Shown here one piece after another: positions 1 through 13,428 of a stretch of 64,000 nucleotides of DNA (position 1 is the stretch's first letter; each line of letters opens with the position of its first letter). Both the position numbers and the translations under genes were made by a program. The DNA is from Trochalopteron elliotii (Eukaryota; Chordata; Aves; Passeriformes; Leiothrichidae): NCBI GenBank assembly GCA_024734555.1, contig JANPWX010000038.1, positions 3,983,586-4,047,585 on the forward strand. Reading direction: 5' to 3'. The notes below the pieces were generated by a model, which was not told the DNA's origin, did no database searches, and saw nothing but the letters and a program-made list of their open reading frames with translations.

Positions 1-3000
1 TCTGTAAGCAGGGAAGCCAAGTCCAGCTCGTTACATCATGACTGCTCTGCGATCACATCTGGGGGTCTTGCTAGCTTAATGCTGCTGAGGACCTTAGTAT
101 TCAACAATGGTCTCTGAGCAGTATAGGGAGACCCTTCCTTGGCACCATCCAAGCAGGAGGTGGCCTAGGGCAGCAGCCTTACAAAGGCTAAAAATATCAC
201 TGCTAAAGTTCAGTGCCAGGCCTTTGTTTTTCCATGTTCTTGAAGATGGCAAAATTGAATCTGGTAGAGGACATCTGCCAGGTCCTCTCCTCCCTGCTTG
301 GCCCCAGCAAAGGTTTGTCATGGTGCTTAGCCAAAACTGGCACTCCAGCACTTCTGGCAAGCAGGGAGGAGAGAGGATGATCAGCCCTTTCTTACAGCTG
401 GAAGGCATGGCCACACAACAGAACAGCAGGTGGGAGGGCAGAGGAAGAGGGCTGGAGACTGCACAAGCTCCTAAGTGCCAAACTTCCCACCCAGCAGCCT
501 TTGCATCCCAGGGGATGCACATGCAGGATCGCCATAGGGAAAAAGTGAGGCCCACCTCACATCCCTGATTTTTGCTCCACCACCTTTAAATCCACAGGCA
601 GGCAACATCCAGGGGTTGGGCACACAGAGGTGTTGGAGGCATTCCTCTTAATGTGAGTCATAATAAGAAGGAGGTCCAAGTCCAAGCGGGAAACTGAGCA
701 AGCAGCTGATGTTTCTCTCAGATGGGGTATACTAACAAGGAGCATGCAGACAATAAAAGGCATTTTTATGTGCAAGAAAGCAATTAATTACTTGACTTAC
801 TGGTCAGGCAGAGCAGGCATCAGTTTCCAACAACAGCACAGCTTCTGGCAGAAAAAAAATCATGACAAAGGTAAGAAAGCAAACAAAAACCTCAGTTTTT
901 TAGGCACGCAAGCAAATAAGCATAATGCTTCAAATTCACCTCATGTAGCTATAAAATCACTTCTAAGGACAGGGTTAGATGGTTCCCATCTCACTGCTGT
1001 TCCACTCCAAATAATTAATTGAGTTTATTCAATGGATTTTCTATGAAAGACTTAGAGGGTAGAGGAACACAGGTAAGTTTGCTAAGCAGTGTGTAAGTCC
1101 ACAGTACTATAATAAGCTTTTATTAATACAAACAAATAATTTCCCCCTCTCCCTCCAGATTTCCTAAGACACAAACTAAAGGAATGATACAGGACAATGC
1201 AGGTCAGCTCCCTGGAATTTTATCAGTGTGTACTGAACACTACTGTCTGATCTATTCAGCTCCTTATGGCAGTCATTAGCCATCAGTCTCACTCCAGTGA
1301 GCAACTCCCCTTCAGCACTGGCACCAGTACCATGACTCCTCATCCCCGGGATGCAACTCTCCTCTCCACTTTCTTTTCCCATGACTCAAAATGACAGGGG
1401 CTGGTACATTAAGTCAGCACTTACCTGTTTTTTTTTTTTTTTCTGGCACCAGACCTTACTCTATCATCCTCTTCAACATGTCACTTAAAGAAACTGTAGA
1501 GATTGGCTTATCCAGGCATCAGCCAAGGCAGAAATGTAGAAGGAAAGGGTGCACCATGATGGGAGTTCCACTGTGTCCTTGCACCCAAGGGAAGAAAAAA
1601 CCCATGTGGACTGCATGTACTGCTGCAAATACTTGACAGAACTGCAATATTTTTAATTTTATCCCTTGAAAATATCAGGGAGTCCTTTTTATCCCTCCCA
1701 TACTGTGCCTATGAATCCAAAAAAGTGAAATTGAATAACTGCATAACCCCAAACCTGATACAGGTCTGGAGAGTACAGGAGGGCACTTGGACCAGAGCTT
1801 TTCAAGAGAGCAACACTATCAACACAGCTCTGGGCACTAAGGGGTGAATTTACTTCATTTTCTCCTCCTGCTTGAATTGATATAATTTCCACAAAGACTG
1901 AAACGTTCAATGAGCCAGATCAGTTGTCATCTGGTGAGGGTACTTGGCTCAGAGGAGAAACCCTTATGTTCCAGACTTTGTTCCAATAAACATTAAATTG
2001 CTTTACAGATACTGGAAACCATTAGCTGGAGAGATGTCATTTCTCCATCCCAGGACACTGTCTAATTCATGGTGTTTGCTTGGGGAGTTCCCAGGGACTG
2101 GAGGGTGCAAATGATCTCCCATGAAAGATGGGGTTAAACTCATGAGGGGTTCTCCAAGTGCTCTAAGCAGCAGAAGAGGTGACTTCACATTCAGTTATAT
2201 GTGTGAAGAGGCAATCATAACCCACAACAACCCGCAAGATGTGTCTAAACCCCACATTTGCTGCATTTGTCTTGTTTTTGCCAAGGGATGCTCAGAATAG
2301 AAATAAAATTAAATTATTTGAAAGAGCACTTCTTTTGTTCCAAGATGCAATCAATGTTTTTTAGTTCATTAGGAGTAAAATAGAACTTTGTCATTTTGGT
2401 CTGGATCAAACTGGTTTTTATTTTCTCCCTACTCACTCATGGGAGGGAATGTCTCCTACAGAGGCAGCATCCTCACCAGTTTTGGTAAAGACAAAATGTA
2501 AAATGCAGTGTGCTATGAATGCTTAAGCAAACCAGTTAAGATTTCTCAAAAAAAATAGACAAATTCTTTGTGTGGGTTTGTTTGTTTTTTTTTTAATGAA
2601 AATATTTTCACAGAAACATTACCTTCAAATAAGTTTGAGAAAGAGGAAACTTGGATGGGGGCTGGGGTGCAGTTTCAAGTGCCAGAGTTTGTTTCGGTAA
2701 TATTTAAACATAGAATTTGGATTAATCAGATTATTGGTCTACATTCTGCCTGCTGTCATATTTTAGAATTGTGCATACCCATTTTATAAAACATTATGTC
2801 ATTTAGTATTTGGACATGACCAAAAAAGGAACCAAAAATTGAACAACTTGATATTGTCAAAACTCAGCGGTATTTCCAAACTGTTTTTTCTTTAATTTGC
2901 ATTCCACAGAAACAGTCACAATTTTCTACCTTTCTGTCTGTTTTGAAAGAAAATAAATTTGGAACTATTTCCTAAGGGACAGGATTGTTATAATCCATAA

Positions 3001-4574
3001 TGCTGCAATAGAAATGTGGCAGTAATGCTTCTCATCTTGTGGATTATGACAGGTTCTAACTGCTGGAGGGAGCTGTGGGGAATGCTCTTGGGGTTCCTGT
3101 GCCCACAGGAGAAAGACCCCTGTGAGCAGCAAGCCCCACTGCTGACTCTCCAAGCAAGTGGAAACCCACATCACTCATGGGAAAGAGGAAACCTCACTCT
3201 AAGACTTATTTTTAAAAGGAGCCATATGATGGGGTGATCTTTTGGCTGCTATTTCATCATCCCCCAAAAAATTTCAATAAGTTCACTACAGCAGCCTTCA
3301 GTGTAGGTGCCTTTACCAAGCTTTTCTGTGCAGTTAGACTTTTTCCTTTCACATAAAGCGAGGACCTCATGCTATGGCAACACTGAATGTAGCCTAAATG
3401 CTTTTCATGGGCTTGTTTTTAAAGCACATTGCTTGCCCAGTGCTTATCTTCCGTCAGAGGTTCCTCCTGAAGGCTAGCCTGAGATCTTCTGGGATCTGCC
3501 TTCAGTCATCAGGAGTTCCCTGATATCATTTTCAGTTAAAAAAAGAAAAATCTACTGCACTGTTAAAATCTAATGCACTGTTGACATGTGGCAGAAACAT
3601 CCCCAGTTTGACACGATTTTCATCTAATGCTTAGGAATAGGAGCTCAGACAGTCTCCCCATCCCAAACAAGAGGCAGTGTATTTGTCCAGGTGAGGGAAA
3701 CCCAGTTACTTCCCAGACCACTTAACTCCAGAGGGGACCCACAGCTTCCAGAGAGGCTCTGGAGACACTCTCCAGAGAGGTTTTTGGCACCCAGCAGCAC
3801 TTCAGCCACAGCACAGCCCCTCCTTGATTTCAAGGCAGTCATTATTTCAATATAAAATCAACCACAACAGATTTTGTGTTGGGACTGGAAGCAGAGCAGG
3901 AGGTTGGGTTGTTCTGCTTTGTTGGTTCTTTTTTCCCTGAAGACAGGTTCAGTCTCTAAAATAATCTGCAAATGGCCATGATTATAACAATGTACATAGG
4001 AAATAATAGCACATACCATTTTTTTGTGTCCAGTGATGAGACATGAACTGAGAATGCAGCTGTATTGGCCTCAAATTTATATTATTTTCTATTTTCCTCT
4101 TGGCTGCTACTCTGATACAGCTTGTGAAAACACAAATACAAGCATAAGTTGGTGCCTAAAAGGTTAGGATACAATCTGGGAAAGGGGATAGTGAGCAGCT
4201 GAGAGATCTGGCAGAGTAAGAAGCATTCTAAATAGGAAAAAAGTAAAAAAAAAAAAGAAGGAAAAGGAAAAAGGTAATAACTAGTAAGAAAACCTCTTCA
4301 TTTTAAGTAACCAGCAAACAAAACAAAGGGAAAACAAACAGTCAAATATGACAGGGTAATTCTTGAGAATTTAAAGTTTTAAAGTATTCACCAAGAAAAC
4401 TAATTTTATAAGGTAAGCCAGGGATTGTTCTCTACCTAAATAGGATAAGAGGTGTACAAAGAGATTCCAGTTTCATCTAAAAATGAATTTTATGCCCCAT
4501 TTACATTTTCATTATTTATGGAGTTTTTCTGATAATCCCTCCTGCTGGGAAGGGGTTGACCACAGTCCCACATC
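1..4574. other. gene-free unique sequence
   Basis: No supportable gene. Positions ~94-568 are GC-richer and open in both directions for ~150 codons. The plus frame has a real ATG at 107; the minus frame starts at GTG. Neither protein resembles anything I know. The rest is AT-rich DNA with T and A runs (1,428; 2,585; 4,245) and no recognised repeats. Confidence 0.6.
1428..1442 (+). repeat. T15 homopolymer
   Basis: Fifteen T directly right of CTTACCTG. On the minus strand this reads as an A15 run followed by a consensus splice donor CAG|GTAAG. No exon could be supported there. Confidence 0.9.
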
Positions 4575-4596
4575 TGTTTACCTTTGTTTACAGCTG
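4575..4596 (+). promoter_or_regulatory. two forkhead motifs 10 bp apart next to an E-box
   Basis: TGTTTAC occurs at 4575-4581 and again at 4585-4591, exactly one helical turn apart, followed at once by CAGCTG (4591-4596). These are consensus sites for forkhead and bHLH factors. The arrangement suggests a regulatory element, but no function is shown by the sequence alone. Confidence 0.3.
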
Positions 4597-6560
4597 GGAA
4601 CACAGCCATGGATTTGTTCTGCTTCAGTGAGAAGGCAGACTGATTTGATTATTGCTTTCTAACATACCAAAAGGTTGTTGCTAAAAGTCTCACTTAGGAG
4701 AGAAATGACAGAAGGCTGGTTTTAGCAACTTATGGGAAAGGTGGAGATGAGAAAGCTAAGGGTTAAGATGGCTCTTTCACCCTTTGGTCCCAGGTGCCAC
4801 CACTGAACTTGGTAAGACAAGGTGAGACCAGGGCTCATCTAATTGTTCTGAACTCCAGATTGCATCACTGCATGAAGGTTTGCTCTGATTTCAGCAGAGC
4901 TGAGACCTGCACACACCACTCACCTCTCCTTGAGGTGTCACACTGTTTGTGGGGATGATCCAGAGATAGAGAGGAAGGTGAGGCTCTTGCTTGATGTATC
5001 CAAAGAAGTTATGGGCAAGACTCTCCAATGAAGAGAATCCCCTTCAGAGCTGCACAGGCAGGTGTAGGCAACCTCCAAATGGAGGCCTTTCAGCTTGTCC
5101 TCATCCTTAAACAGATGGCTCCTCTCTAAATTATTCTGTCAGACTCCATCAGTCCTTTTTCTGTCATCCCTATTCATGTGGGGTGGTTTCTGTTTCTAAA
5201 AGAAGCCCAGTGGCTCACCCAGGAGTGCCCCCAAATCAGAGCTGAGATATTACACTGGGATTTCTTTAGCTTTAAGAAAAGAATGTGGTCTTTCCAAAGA
5301 CATCTTGGAAGTGATTCAGCTTTTCCAGTGAAGGCTTCTTTCAATAATTGAGAGAGAGAGAGGTAAGAAACTTTAAGCACTCCCAGTTCAGCTATCATCT
5401 GCTACCCACTTACATTGCCAGGACAAGCTGTAGATCAAAACCTGCTGAAGGGTTTCTGACAAACTGGCAGGACTTTTCATAGGAGCTCCTGATTACCCTG
5501 AGAAGCAGAGGCACTGATCCACATCCTGCAGCTGGGACCAGTTCTCCTCTGCCCCCCGCTCCTCCTGGCCCTACCCTCACTCCACCCAGTCGTGTCTCTG
5601 CTGCAGACCTCTGTGAAGGTCACGCGTGTAACAGCAACTTGCCTGAGGATGAAATGCTGTACCAGGAAAGGGCAGGTACCAGCAGATCAGAGCAATCTAG
5701 AAATGTCATCAAAGATCAGTTCATCTGAAATGGTAGCTTCTCTGATGATAATTTGCTTTACTTCTGTTTGCCCTGGCATGATGCAGGAGTAATTTTAGAT
5801 AGATCACAGCAACAAGCCGTTTTTCTGTAAACAAGATCTGTACCACTCTAAGGTAAAGATGCACCAGAGTGGACAGAGGCCTTGAGAGGGGTACACACTG
5901 GAGAGGCTGTAGAGGAGTGCTGGCACAGGGTGATGACACAAGGGACACAGACTGGGCCTGGAGATCCCACATCTAAAAACATCTCACCAATAGCAAGTTA
6001 AAGAAGTGAAGTCCTGGAGCTGGAGAAAACTTATTCTAGGGGTAAGGAATGGAACAAGAAAAAGGTTCTAACACACATAAAAAGCAACATATATAGTAAG
6101 TTTTAGCATAATATGGAGCTACAGACAATGAGAAATGAGCAAGGTCTAAAAGGGTGTTACAGTCAAAATGGCAAATCAAACATGGCAGAGGGAGAAAAAG
6201 AGAAGGAAAAAGGAGTGAGAAAGAAACCATTGGCACCACTTTCCTCCCTGCAAAGGGCACTGGGCAAACAAAGGTTTTCTTTCTTTCATGATTTACATCA
6301 TCAAAACTTGGTGTCCAAATATTATGCAAGCTAAAAACATTGAAATTTTCCTAAAAAACCCCTAAATATAAACATCTTTAGACTCTTGGGTATTCTCAAA
6401 TTTTGCCAAATTTGACTTGAAATCACAAAAAGTTTTGTCTGAATGGAGTCAGAAAGTTGAAAATAAATACTCAGTGAAAACCCCCTCAAATTTTAGTCAA
6501 AGCCAGGGATAAGACAACAGGAATGATAGCAGGCAACAGTTAAAATGTCTACAGGACTTT

Positions 6561-6582
6561 GGGGGTTTGGGATTGGGAGGGG
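6561..6582 (+). other. canonical G-quadruplex motif
   Basis: Four G-runs of 5, 3, 3 and 4 bases with loops TTT, ATT and A, which meets the G3+N1-7 rule. It stands alone in AT-rich unique sequence. Confidence 0.75.
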
Positions 6583-9500
6583 AGTTGATGAAGATTATTT
6601 CTTTGTTTTGAGAAGGTAAAGCCTTTTTTTACTAGCTGAGAAAGCTTATGGGTTTATCTAGAGCATTTACTATCCTACAGCCTTACACAGACTGCTCTGA
6701 GCACAGTCTGTAGGACATTTTCAAGGGAAGAATGGATGAGAAAAACATCACTGATAAATACACAGATTTATTACCTGGTCGAATGAATACATTATTAAAC
6801 ACATAGGAAACATATCTGGCTCTGCAAAATAAATATTTGGAGAGTATTCGAGGGAAATAACACACACAGATTTGTCCTACATCATTTCCTAGTCAACCCT
6901 CAGAGGCTGTTGCACCAGAGGTCATCACAAGCCCCCCAAATGGGCTCTGTGCACCTTTGACCTGGCTGAGGACATCCACCCCTACATAGGATGTGACATC
7001 TTGGGCAGACTGAAACGTTTCCCAACTTCATTGGGATGAGGTGCAGGAAATAAAGCCATACAGCAGGTTTGTGGTAACATGGGATTACAAATGTCCTATC
7101 AAAAGTCCATCCATAGACTTAAAATCTTAACTTTGCTCTCTCAATGGAGCATACAAAATGGATTTCAGGTAAGGACAGTCTCCAGAAACACACGGCCTTG
7201 GGAGGCACTGAAATCCTTAATGAGAGTGAGCCAAACATCACTCTCATTAGCAGAGCAATCGCACTGCAGTTTGTTTACTCAGAGGTATTTACCGCCAGCC
7301 CCAGGTCTTTGCACACCAGTTGCTGCTGCTCCTTCAGGCAGTTCGTCACTTGCCTGCTCTCCAAATACTATTTATTACCAACTTGTTCCCAAGGTGATTC
7401 AATTAAGAAGTCAGAGAAACAGCCACATTGCTCACAAAGCAGTAAAGAATTTATTTTATGGTATAGTTTGTCATGTGTTCTTCTCTCCTGTATGTAAAGG
7501 GAATAATAGGATGCAATAAACTGCACTACGCAATAAACATCTGTTACAATTATTTAAATGCCTCATACTGGCTTCATTGTTTAATTGCCTGCAAAGAAAG
7601 CAATTTAATGCCCTTATATATTTTTTCCCCTGCCAGAAACACTGTCCTTTAAACATAAGATAAAACATTTTAAAATGCAAACATTTCTTATGATCTTGCA
7701 TTTTAAGTGCCATGCTGTAAAACATATCCTGACTTCAGGTTTCTTGCATTTAGCACCACTCCCCTCTGCAGGTGTACACAATTCCATGGCCTTGAAAAGT
7801 ACAATAGTAGGGTGGTAGTGAGTGGCCACCATTTTTTCCTCATGACCCCTTATTCCCTGTAAGGGAAATAAAGAGAAATCATGTATCATTGTAAAGAACC
7901 ACAGCTGGACAAAGGCAATACATGCCAAAAAAACCACACAAAATAAACATGAACTCCAATAAAATGGGATTAAATGGGAGAATTGCTTTATGCAAAGCTA
8001 AAATAAAATAATAAAATAATCAATGGCAGTGCTCAGTACTGACTTGATAGACGTCAAGCTCAGCAAAGACATGCCAGTGCAACCCTTGGATGCCATGGAG
8101 GGTTCAAAAGCTGGGGAGAGAGCAGGGCTGGCAGCTGAGGCATCAGCTCTGAAACTGTCAGCTGACATTTGTTGTGAGGGGCTGTGCAGGTCCAGAGGCA
8201 GTGAGGGGGGGGGCTCAAGTGCCAGTTGAATAAACTGGTGTTGGATAAACCTGCATGACACTGGCCCACGTGTCCTGTCCCAGAGAGCACAGAGGTGACA
8301 GAGAGATGAATGTAGGAAGGAGATGAGTGTCAATAAGAGAAGTGGATTATTTTGTTTACTGAGCTGCATAAAGTAAGATGTGTGCTTTTAATGGGATGTA
8401 AAGCTTATGTTATGGAATTTATTACCATGCCATTACAAACACAACTGCATCTGAAAGGCTACCTATTAAAGGAGAAAGTCAGTGACTAAGAAATGTAAGA
8501 GCTTAAACCACCCACACAGCTTCCTTACTTCAGCTTCCAGTTAAAATACAGCCTTTAATTACGTGATTGTGGATGAGATTTTTATACAAAGCCCCTGCCT
8601 TCCTCAGTGAGTGGCTAAATATTTTTATTTATTTCTGCTCTGCTACTATAGTACACATCTCTTATTCTTATTTACTTTGCATCATCTAAATCCTGCCTCA
8701 GAAAAAAAATTGTGCTTTCCTTTCAATTATTCCCACTGCAGTATCTCGTACTCCACAAATACTAAGAAGTCCTTGTAGTTTGTTTAGGATATCTAAGAAT
8801 TATTTTCCTCAGTTTACCAACAGAGGACTAAGAGATGGGAAAATTTAAGTATAGGCCTAACAATAACACCTGCAAATTTTGAATAATGAGATTGAGACCC
8901 CCATTTTCCAGAGTACTGAGCTTTCTTATAGCTCAGCAACCAGACAACGGTCCCACCAACTGCCTCTGCAGTTACCTCTTCTTAAAAAAACCTCCAAAAC
9001 TGCTGTATGTCTTACCTTGGTCGTAGAGAAAATGAGAATCATGCACTTTGTGGTCAATTTTTCTGTTTATAGGAGAGAGACAAAGTTTGTAGCTGAGCAA
9101 GCTGTAGAATCTAGTTCTCCACAAAGGCATCAAGCATCCCCTCTGAGACCATTTTGTGTCTTTCTGCAGCATCCTGCCTCATTCATTATGCATTTGCAGC
9201 CTTCTCCAGCAGGCAAAGCCAGAGTTCTCCAGACAGAAAGTGCTTTCACTACACAGTCATGCTCCTTTTCATTAGCTTCTTCTGCACTTCTCTTGGGCAC
9301 CTACTGAGGCAACTGTCTACAGAAAAAATAACAGAACATGATATTTTAATTAAAGTCTAATTACTGTGCATACAAAGGGCCAAGTTACAGTTATATTATA
9401 TTTCTCTGACCTAACTCCCAGTCCAAAACATTCTTCCTCATTTGTGCACAGGTAGGAGGAGATCCTTGGGTTTTTAAAAAGGGTCACCCAGAATGTGGAT

Positions 9501-11363
9501 ATGCAGAAAAGAATTGGAACATGAATGACTCCTCTGCCTACACGAAGCTGCTCTGAACAGAAAGCATTTTGTGCTGGAGCTAAGGGGGCACTTCACACAC
9601 TTGATAGTGAGTACCTGGTGTTCCTGGTACCAGCTACATGCTGGCAGTGGATTTTAGATACTTTTGCGATCAAGCACACAAGTCCAGGCAATAAATGCCC
9701 CCATGTTCAGAAAACAAGGCATATGCTCGCATACATGTGTAAATATATGCAAATATATGCAATGATAGTTTTCAAGTGCATTAAAAAACTGCAGTGTAGG
9801 CAGGATGGCTGTGTCTGAAGCTACTAAATGAGCAATATATGGTTGTGGGGCTGCTGGGACCTTCTCCCCAGGTTCAGCACTGTTGCAGTTCTCACTGTTC
9901 ACACACAAGGCTCCAACCCCTGCAGAAATCCTGTTCTTCACCCAGCAACCTGTTGCCTTGGCTTCTATATTGGGAGCACTTCAGAGGAGAAGAAAGCTAT
10001 CTGGAATATGCAGAGGAGAAAACCACTGGAAAAAATTCTGCTTTGCTTGACTTCTCTAACAACTTTTAACCTTAAATAAATTGACCAGAAAACTAAAAAA
10101 CAAATGAACATAACAATTCAGAATTTTAGCAAAAGAAAATAACAACCAAATACCCTAGCTGACCTGTGAACAGCAGACATCATCAAAATTTCTTTCCCAT
10201 GGATTTGGGACATATCCCATAAAGTTTCTTCTCCTTCTAGGAGCAGTAACTGCTTCTACCTGCTCTCATTTGCCTTTGATAACTCTAAGAAAGTGAAACA
10301 TCTGTGGCAGCTGATGTGAAAACATCTGTTGGCCAGCAATCACACATTGAGGCACTGCTGAAACCTTCTTGATTTTTTATCATTGTTTGGTCCCAGACTG
10401 TCAACAGGGACTTTGCTGTCTGGGGACTTTGATGTCCATTTCAAATGATACTGGAACCAGCCAACAGAAAGGACAGACACTCAGGGACATGTGTCACACA
10501 AGGCTTGTGAGAACTGGCTGGTTCCCAAAACCATTCCTTTGGTTCAATACTCCATGTGGGTATCTGTTCCTCATAGTTGGGGACATGCTGATATTTCAAG
10601 TTGATATTGCATAATTAATATAATGTAAAATTAATGAGCCCAGGTTATTTCCCCTGTCTTCTCCCCCATAAGCTTAGCTCAGAAGAACATGCTCAAAAAA
10701 GAAGACCCATAATGCTGCATTTGTGCTGTAATTGAAACTCCTGTTTAAGACAACAGACCATTTTCAGTAAGGCTGTCCTCAAACATTTCAGACAGACTTG
10801 GCACGAGCCCTTTTATGGTGCCACACTTTAATATGCACAAAGGACATAGCATTGTTGCCTAGCCTGACTGCCTTTGCATCTCTCCTAGGCATCACAATCA
10901 GCTTCTCTGCTTAATGGACCCAGAGCATTTTATTCCATCCTTAGGAACTCTTGAGCTTTCAAGGGGAACAGACTAAATCAGCTCCCTGCTTGTTGCAGTG
11001 CAGGACCTTGGCGGCCATGCAAGAGCTGTAATCAGAGCTTGTCTGTTTGTGTAGTCAATATCCCAACAGAACACATTAAAGACAGATTCAAATCAGAGGG
11101 AAAATAACTTGTCAACTGAAGCAAACTCTGTGAAAGATACTGCTTCCAAAAACACAAAGGAATTACTGTTGTGCTCCCCATCTGGTAGAAACAATGAATC
11201 AATAGATATTCAATTTTCCCCTAAAAAAGGGAAGAGAAAGGTTTCCAGTATGGACGTGTCTATTATTTCATCAGCTATTCTGTTTGCACATTCCAGACAG
11301 AAACTTGGCCAGAGAACTCTGGGAGCTCTGGGCACTGTCAGTTTTGCGAAAGTGCATTTAGGC

Positions 11364-11382
11364 AAAAAAAAAAAAAAAAAAA
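11364..11382 (+). repeat. A19 homopolymer
   Basis: Nineteen A in a row followed by A-rich TCAACAAG-type sequence. No retroposed gene was recognised upstream of it. Confidence 0.9.
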
Positions 11383-12922
11383 TCAACAAGAAAAAATCAA
11401 CAAAGCAACAATAACAAAAAAACACTGACAAAGCAGGATCCTAGTCAGCTAATTAAATCAAGTTGCCATGTTTAGAATAGCTGCAGCCCCCGAAATGAGC
11501 AAAACCTCACTCAGACAGACAGAGGCTCTAGACCAAATGTTGTTTTTCTCTCCCATCTGTTAAAAATAAAACCTGCAGAATGGCATGCCAGTTTATCAAA
11601 GTCCATCCCACTGGAATATTAATCAGTGCATTGTATTTGATATTTATCTGCCTATAAACATTCCTTAATAATTTTCCTGCTTTTGTGCATTTTCTGCTGT
11701 TGGAAGTACTCTTATTCTGCAGTCTCACCACCTACTTGCAGAAATTATCTTTGCTATGCCAAGTAAACACAGAGCTTTATAGCTCTAAGCAATATGGTCT
11801 CTGATCCTAGATGGAATAGAGTTGAAGTTTCATTGATGTGGTTTAACTGACCATGAAGAGAGGGAAGGAAGGGTGGAAAAAAAAAAGAGAGCAGACCATG
11901 TTATACTATGTAGACAGCAAAATAGCTTTGTCTAGATACTTACTGGAAGAATAGGGGAACGAAAACAGAGCAGGGTGTAGCCTACTGGAAGACAAATGAA
12001 ATGGGAATGTGGAGAAGGAAAAACAAAGATGAGGAGAAAATTTAGGGTCAGTGCAGTGGCAGCACCCAGAGGTTGAAGTGAGCTTGATTTTTTGGTGGCA
12101 GAAGGGTCTTTGAGGGTGCCAGAGGGGAACAAAGCACTCAGCAAAAGCAGCTGCCAGCTAAGCAAAAAATCGATCCAAGCTGGAACCATCGGTGATATAA
12201 GCAGCACAAGGGAGAGAAAGTGAGCAACAGACTGTAGAAACTCATCAGGAAAAGCAAAACCTCCCAGTGGAGTTCAGCAATGGTGCAAAATGAGGAACCA
12301 CTTATTTTTGGTGTGAAAAAGTTCAACACCAAGGAGACCAGCAGACATATCAGTGGCCACAAGTGGGGACATCAGAGAAATGTGGAGACACCAGGTTAAT
12401 CCATGTTCAGCCTGCTCCATGAAGCCCAGATGGGGAAGAAAACAAACCGTGGGAGAAAATAGAATAGAGAGGAATCCAGGCTGGAAGGATGTCAGTACTT
12501 GGGCAGCACAGCCAAGATGGGATTTGTGATTCCCACCAGGATCCCCACCAGGTCAGCACTCACCCACATGAAGCTGCTTTGCTTCAAAACCCAGCACCTT
12601 CCACCTGAGGAGTCTGGCTTTATTGCCAGTTTCCCCACCACATGATAACCTCCTCTAATGTTCTTTTAATTAACGTGCTAACCATTGTATCAAGAACAAA
12701 CCACAGTTACAGTGAGGAACTAACAGCACATAAATAACACACAACTGGGACCATGCCAGTGCCTCACTGCCCTGGATGCTCACCTCCCTCCCATGTGGGG
12801 CTGCTACCAACAGAAAACCCTGACACACTGACCTGAAAGAGGTTGACACATCTTTGATCACCAGCTACTCCCCGGAAGAGTTCAGGTTTTTTTATTTATA
12901 TAAGTCTCACAATGAATGCACA

Positions 12923-12946
12923 GATAGACAGACAGACAGACCGACC
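12923..12946 (+). repeat. short GACA/GATA microsatellite
   Basis: About six imperfect tetranucleotide units (GATA, three GACA, then degraded GACC units), just left of the CR1 fragment at 13.0 kb. Confidence 0.85.
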
Positions 12947-12999
12947 AGCTTCCTCTGGGCCCAGGAGCTCATTCAGCCTGGGGCTCTCCCACTGCCTGT

Positions 13000-13428
13000 A
13001 GTGATGCAGGCACATAGGATATCTGTCACCTCCCTCACCTGCTGGCCACTGTGCTTTGGATGCAGCCCAGGCCATGTCTGGCTGGGCTGCATGGCTGGGT
13101 CATGTCCAGCCTGTCATCCACCCAAGCATCCCCAAGTCCTTCTGGGCAGGGCTGCTTTCCATCTGTTCATTCCCCACCATTTCACTGACCCAGGTACAAC
13201 ATCTGGAACTTGGTCTTGTTAAACCTCCCGAGATTCCCATGGACCCACTCCTTGTGCCTATCTAGGTCCCTCTGGATGCCATCCCATCCTTCAGGTGTGA
13301 CAACTGCACCACTCAGCTTAGTGTGACCTGCAAATTTGTCGAAGGTGCACTTGATCCCTCTATGTCATTAATGAAGATATTAAATAAACTAGTCCCAATA
13401 CAGACCACTTGAGTACACTACTCATATT
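13000..13428 (-). mobile_element. CR1 LINE fragment, antisense to the plus strand
   Basis: The plus strand shows the typical antisense CR1 reading: CCACCCAAGCATCCCCAAGT, then CCTCTGGATGCCATCCCATC, ACTGCACCACTCAGCTTAGT, ATTAATGAAGATATTAAATA and CCAATACAGACC. It is degraded by point changes and small gaps. The element covers part of the reverse transcriptase C-terminus and adjacent 3' region, oriented along the minus strand. The right edge (~13,428) is fairly clear; the left edge fades out around 13,000, just right of a GACA microsatellite. Overlapping short open frames here are relics, not genes. Confidence 0.88.

Larger units (their letters stand above)
4597..12922. other. gene-free unique sequence with AT-rich, possibly conserved stretches
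   Basis: No gene or interspersed repeat was recognised. Stretches at about 7,450-8,020, 8,520-8,720 and 10,640-10,980 are rich in ATTA/TAAT-type homeodomain cores, ATAAA and short unique words, in the style of vertebrate conserved noncoding DNA. That is a visual impression only. A G9 run lies near 8,205. Confidence 0.5.

Noticed and set aside
5590..5608. Plus-strand match to the first eight bases of mature miR-187 (TCGTGTCT), followed by TGCAG, with a partly complementary CTGCAGC ~60 bp upstream.
   Set aside because: From memory, MIR187 lies downstream of GALNT1 in mammals, so this was checked. The mature miRNA is nearly invariant in vertebrates. Here the middle of the sequence differs, the opposite arm does not match, and the loop would be about 50 bases.
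13056..13265. Overlapping plus-strand open frames over the 13-kb region.
   Set aside because: They lie in the antisense strand of a CR1 LINE fragment and are repeat relics.
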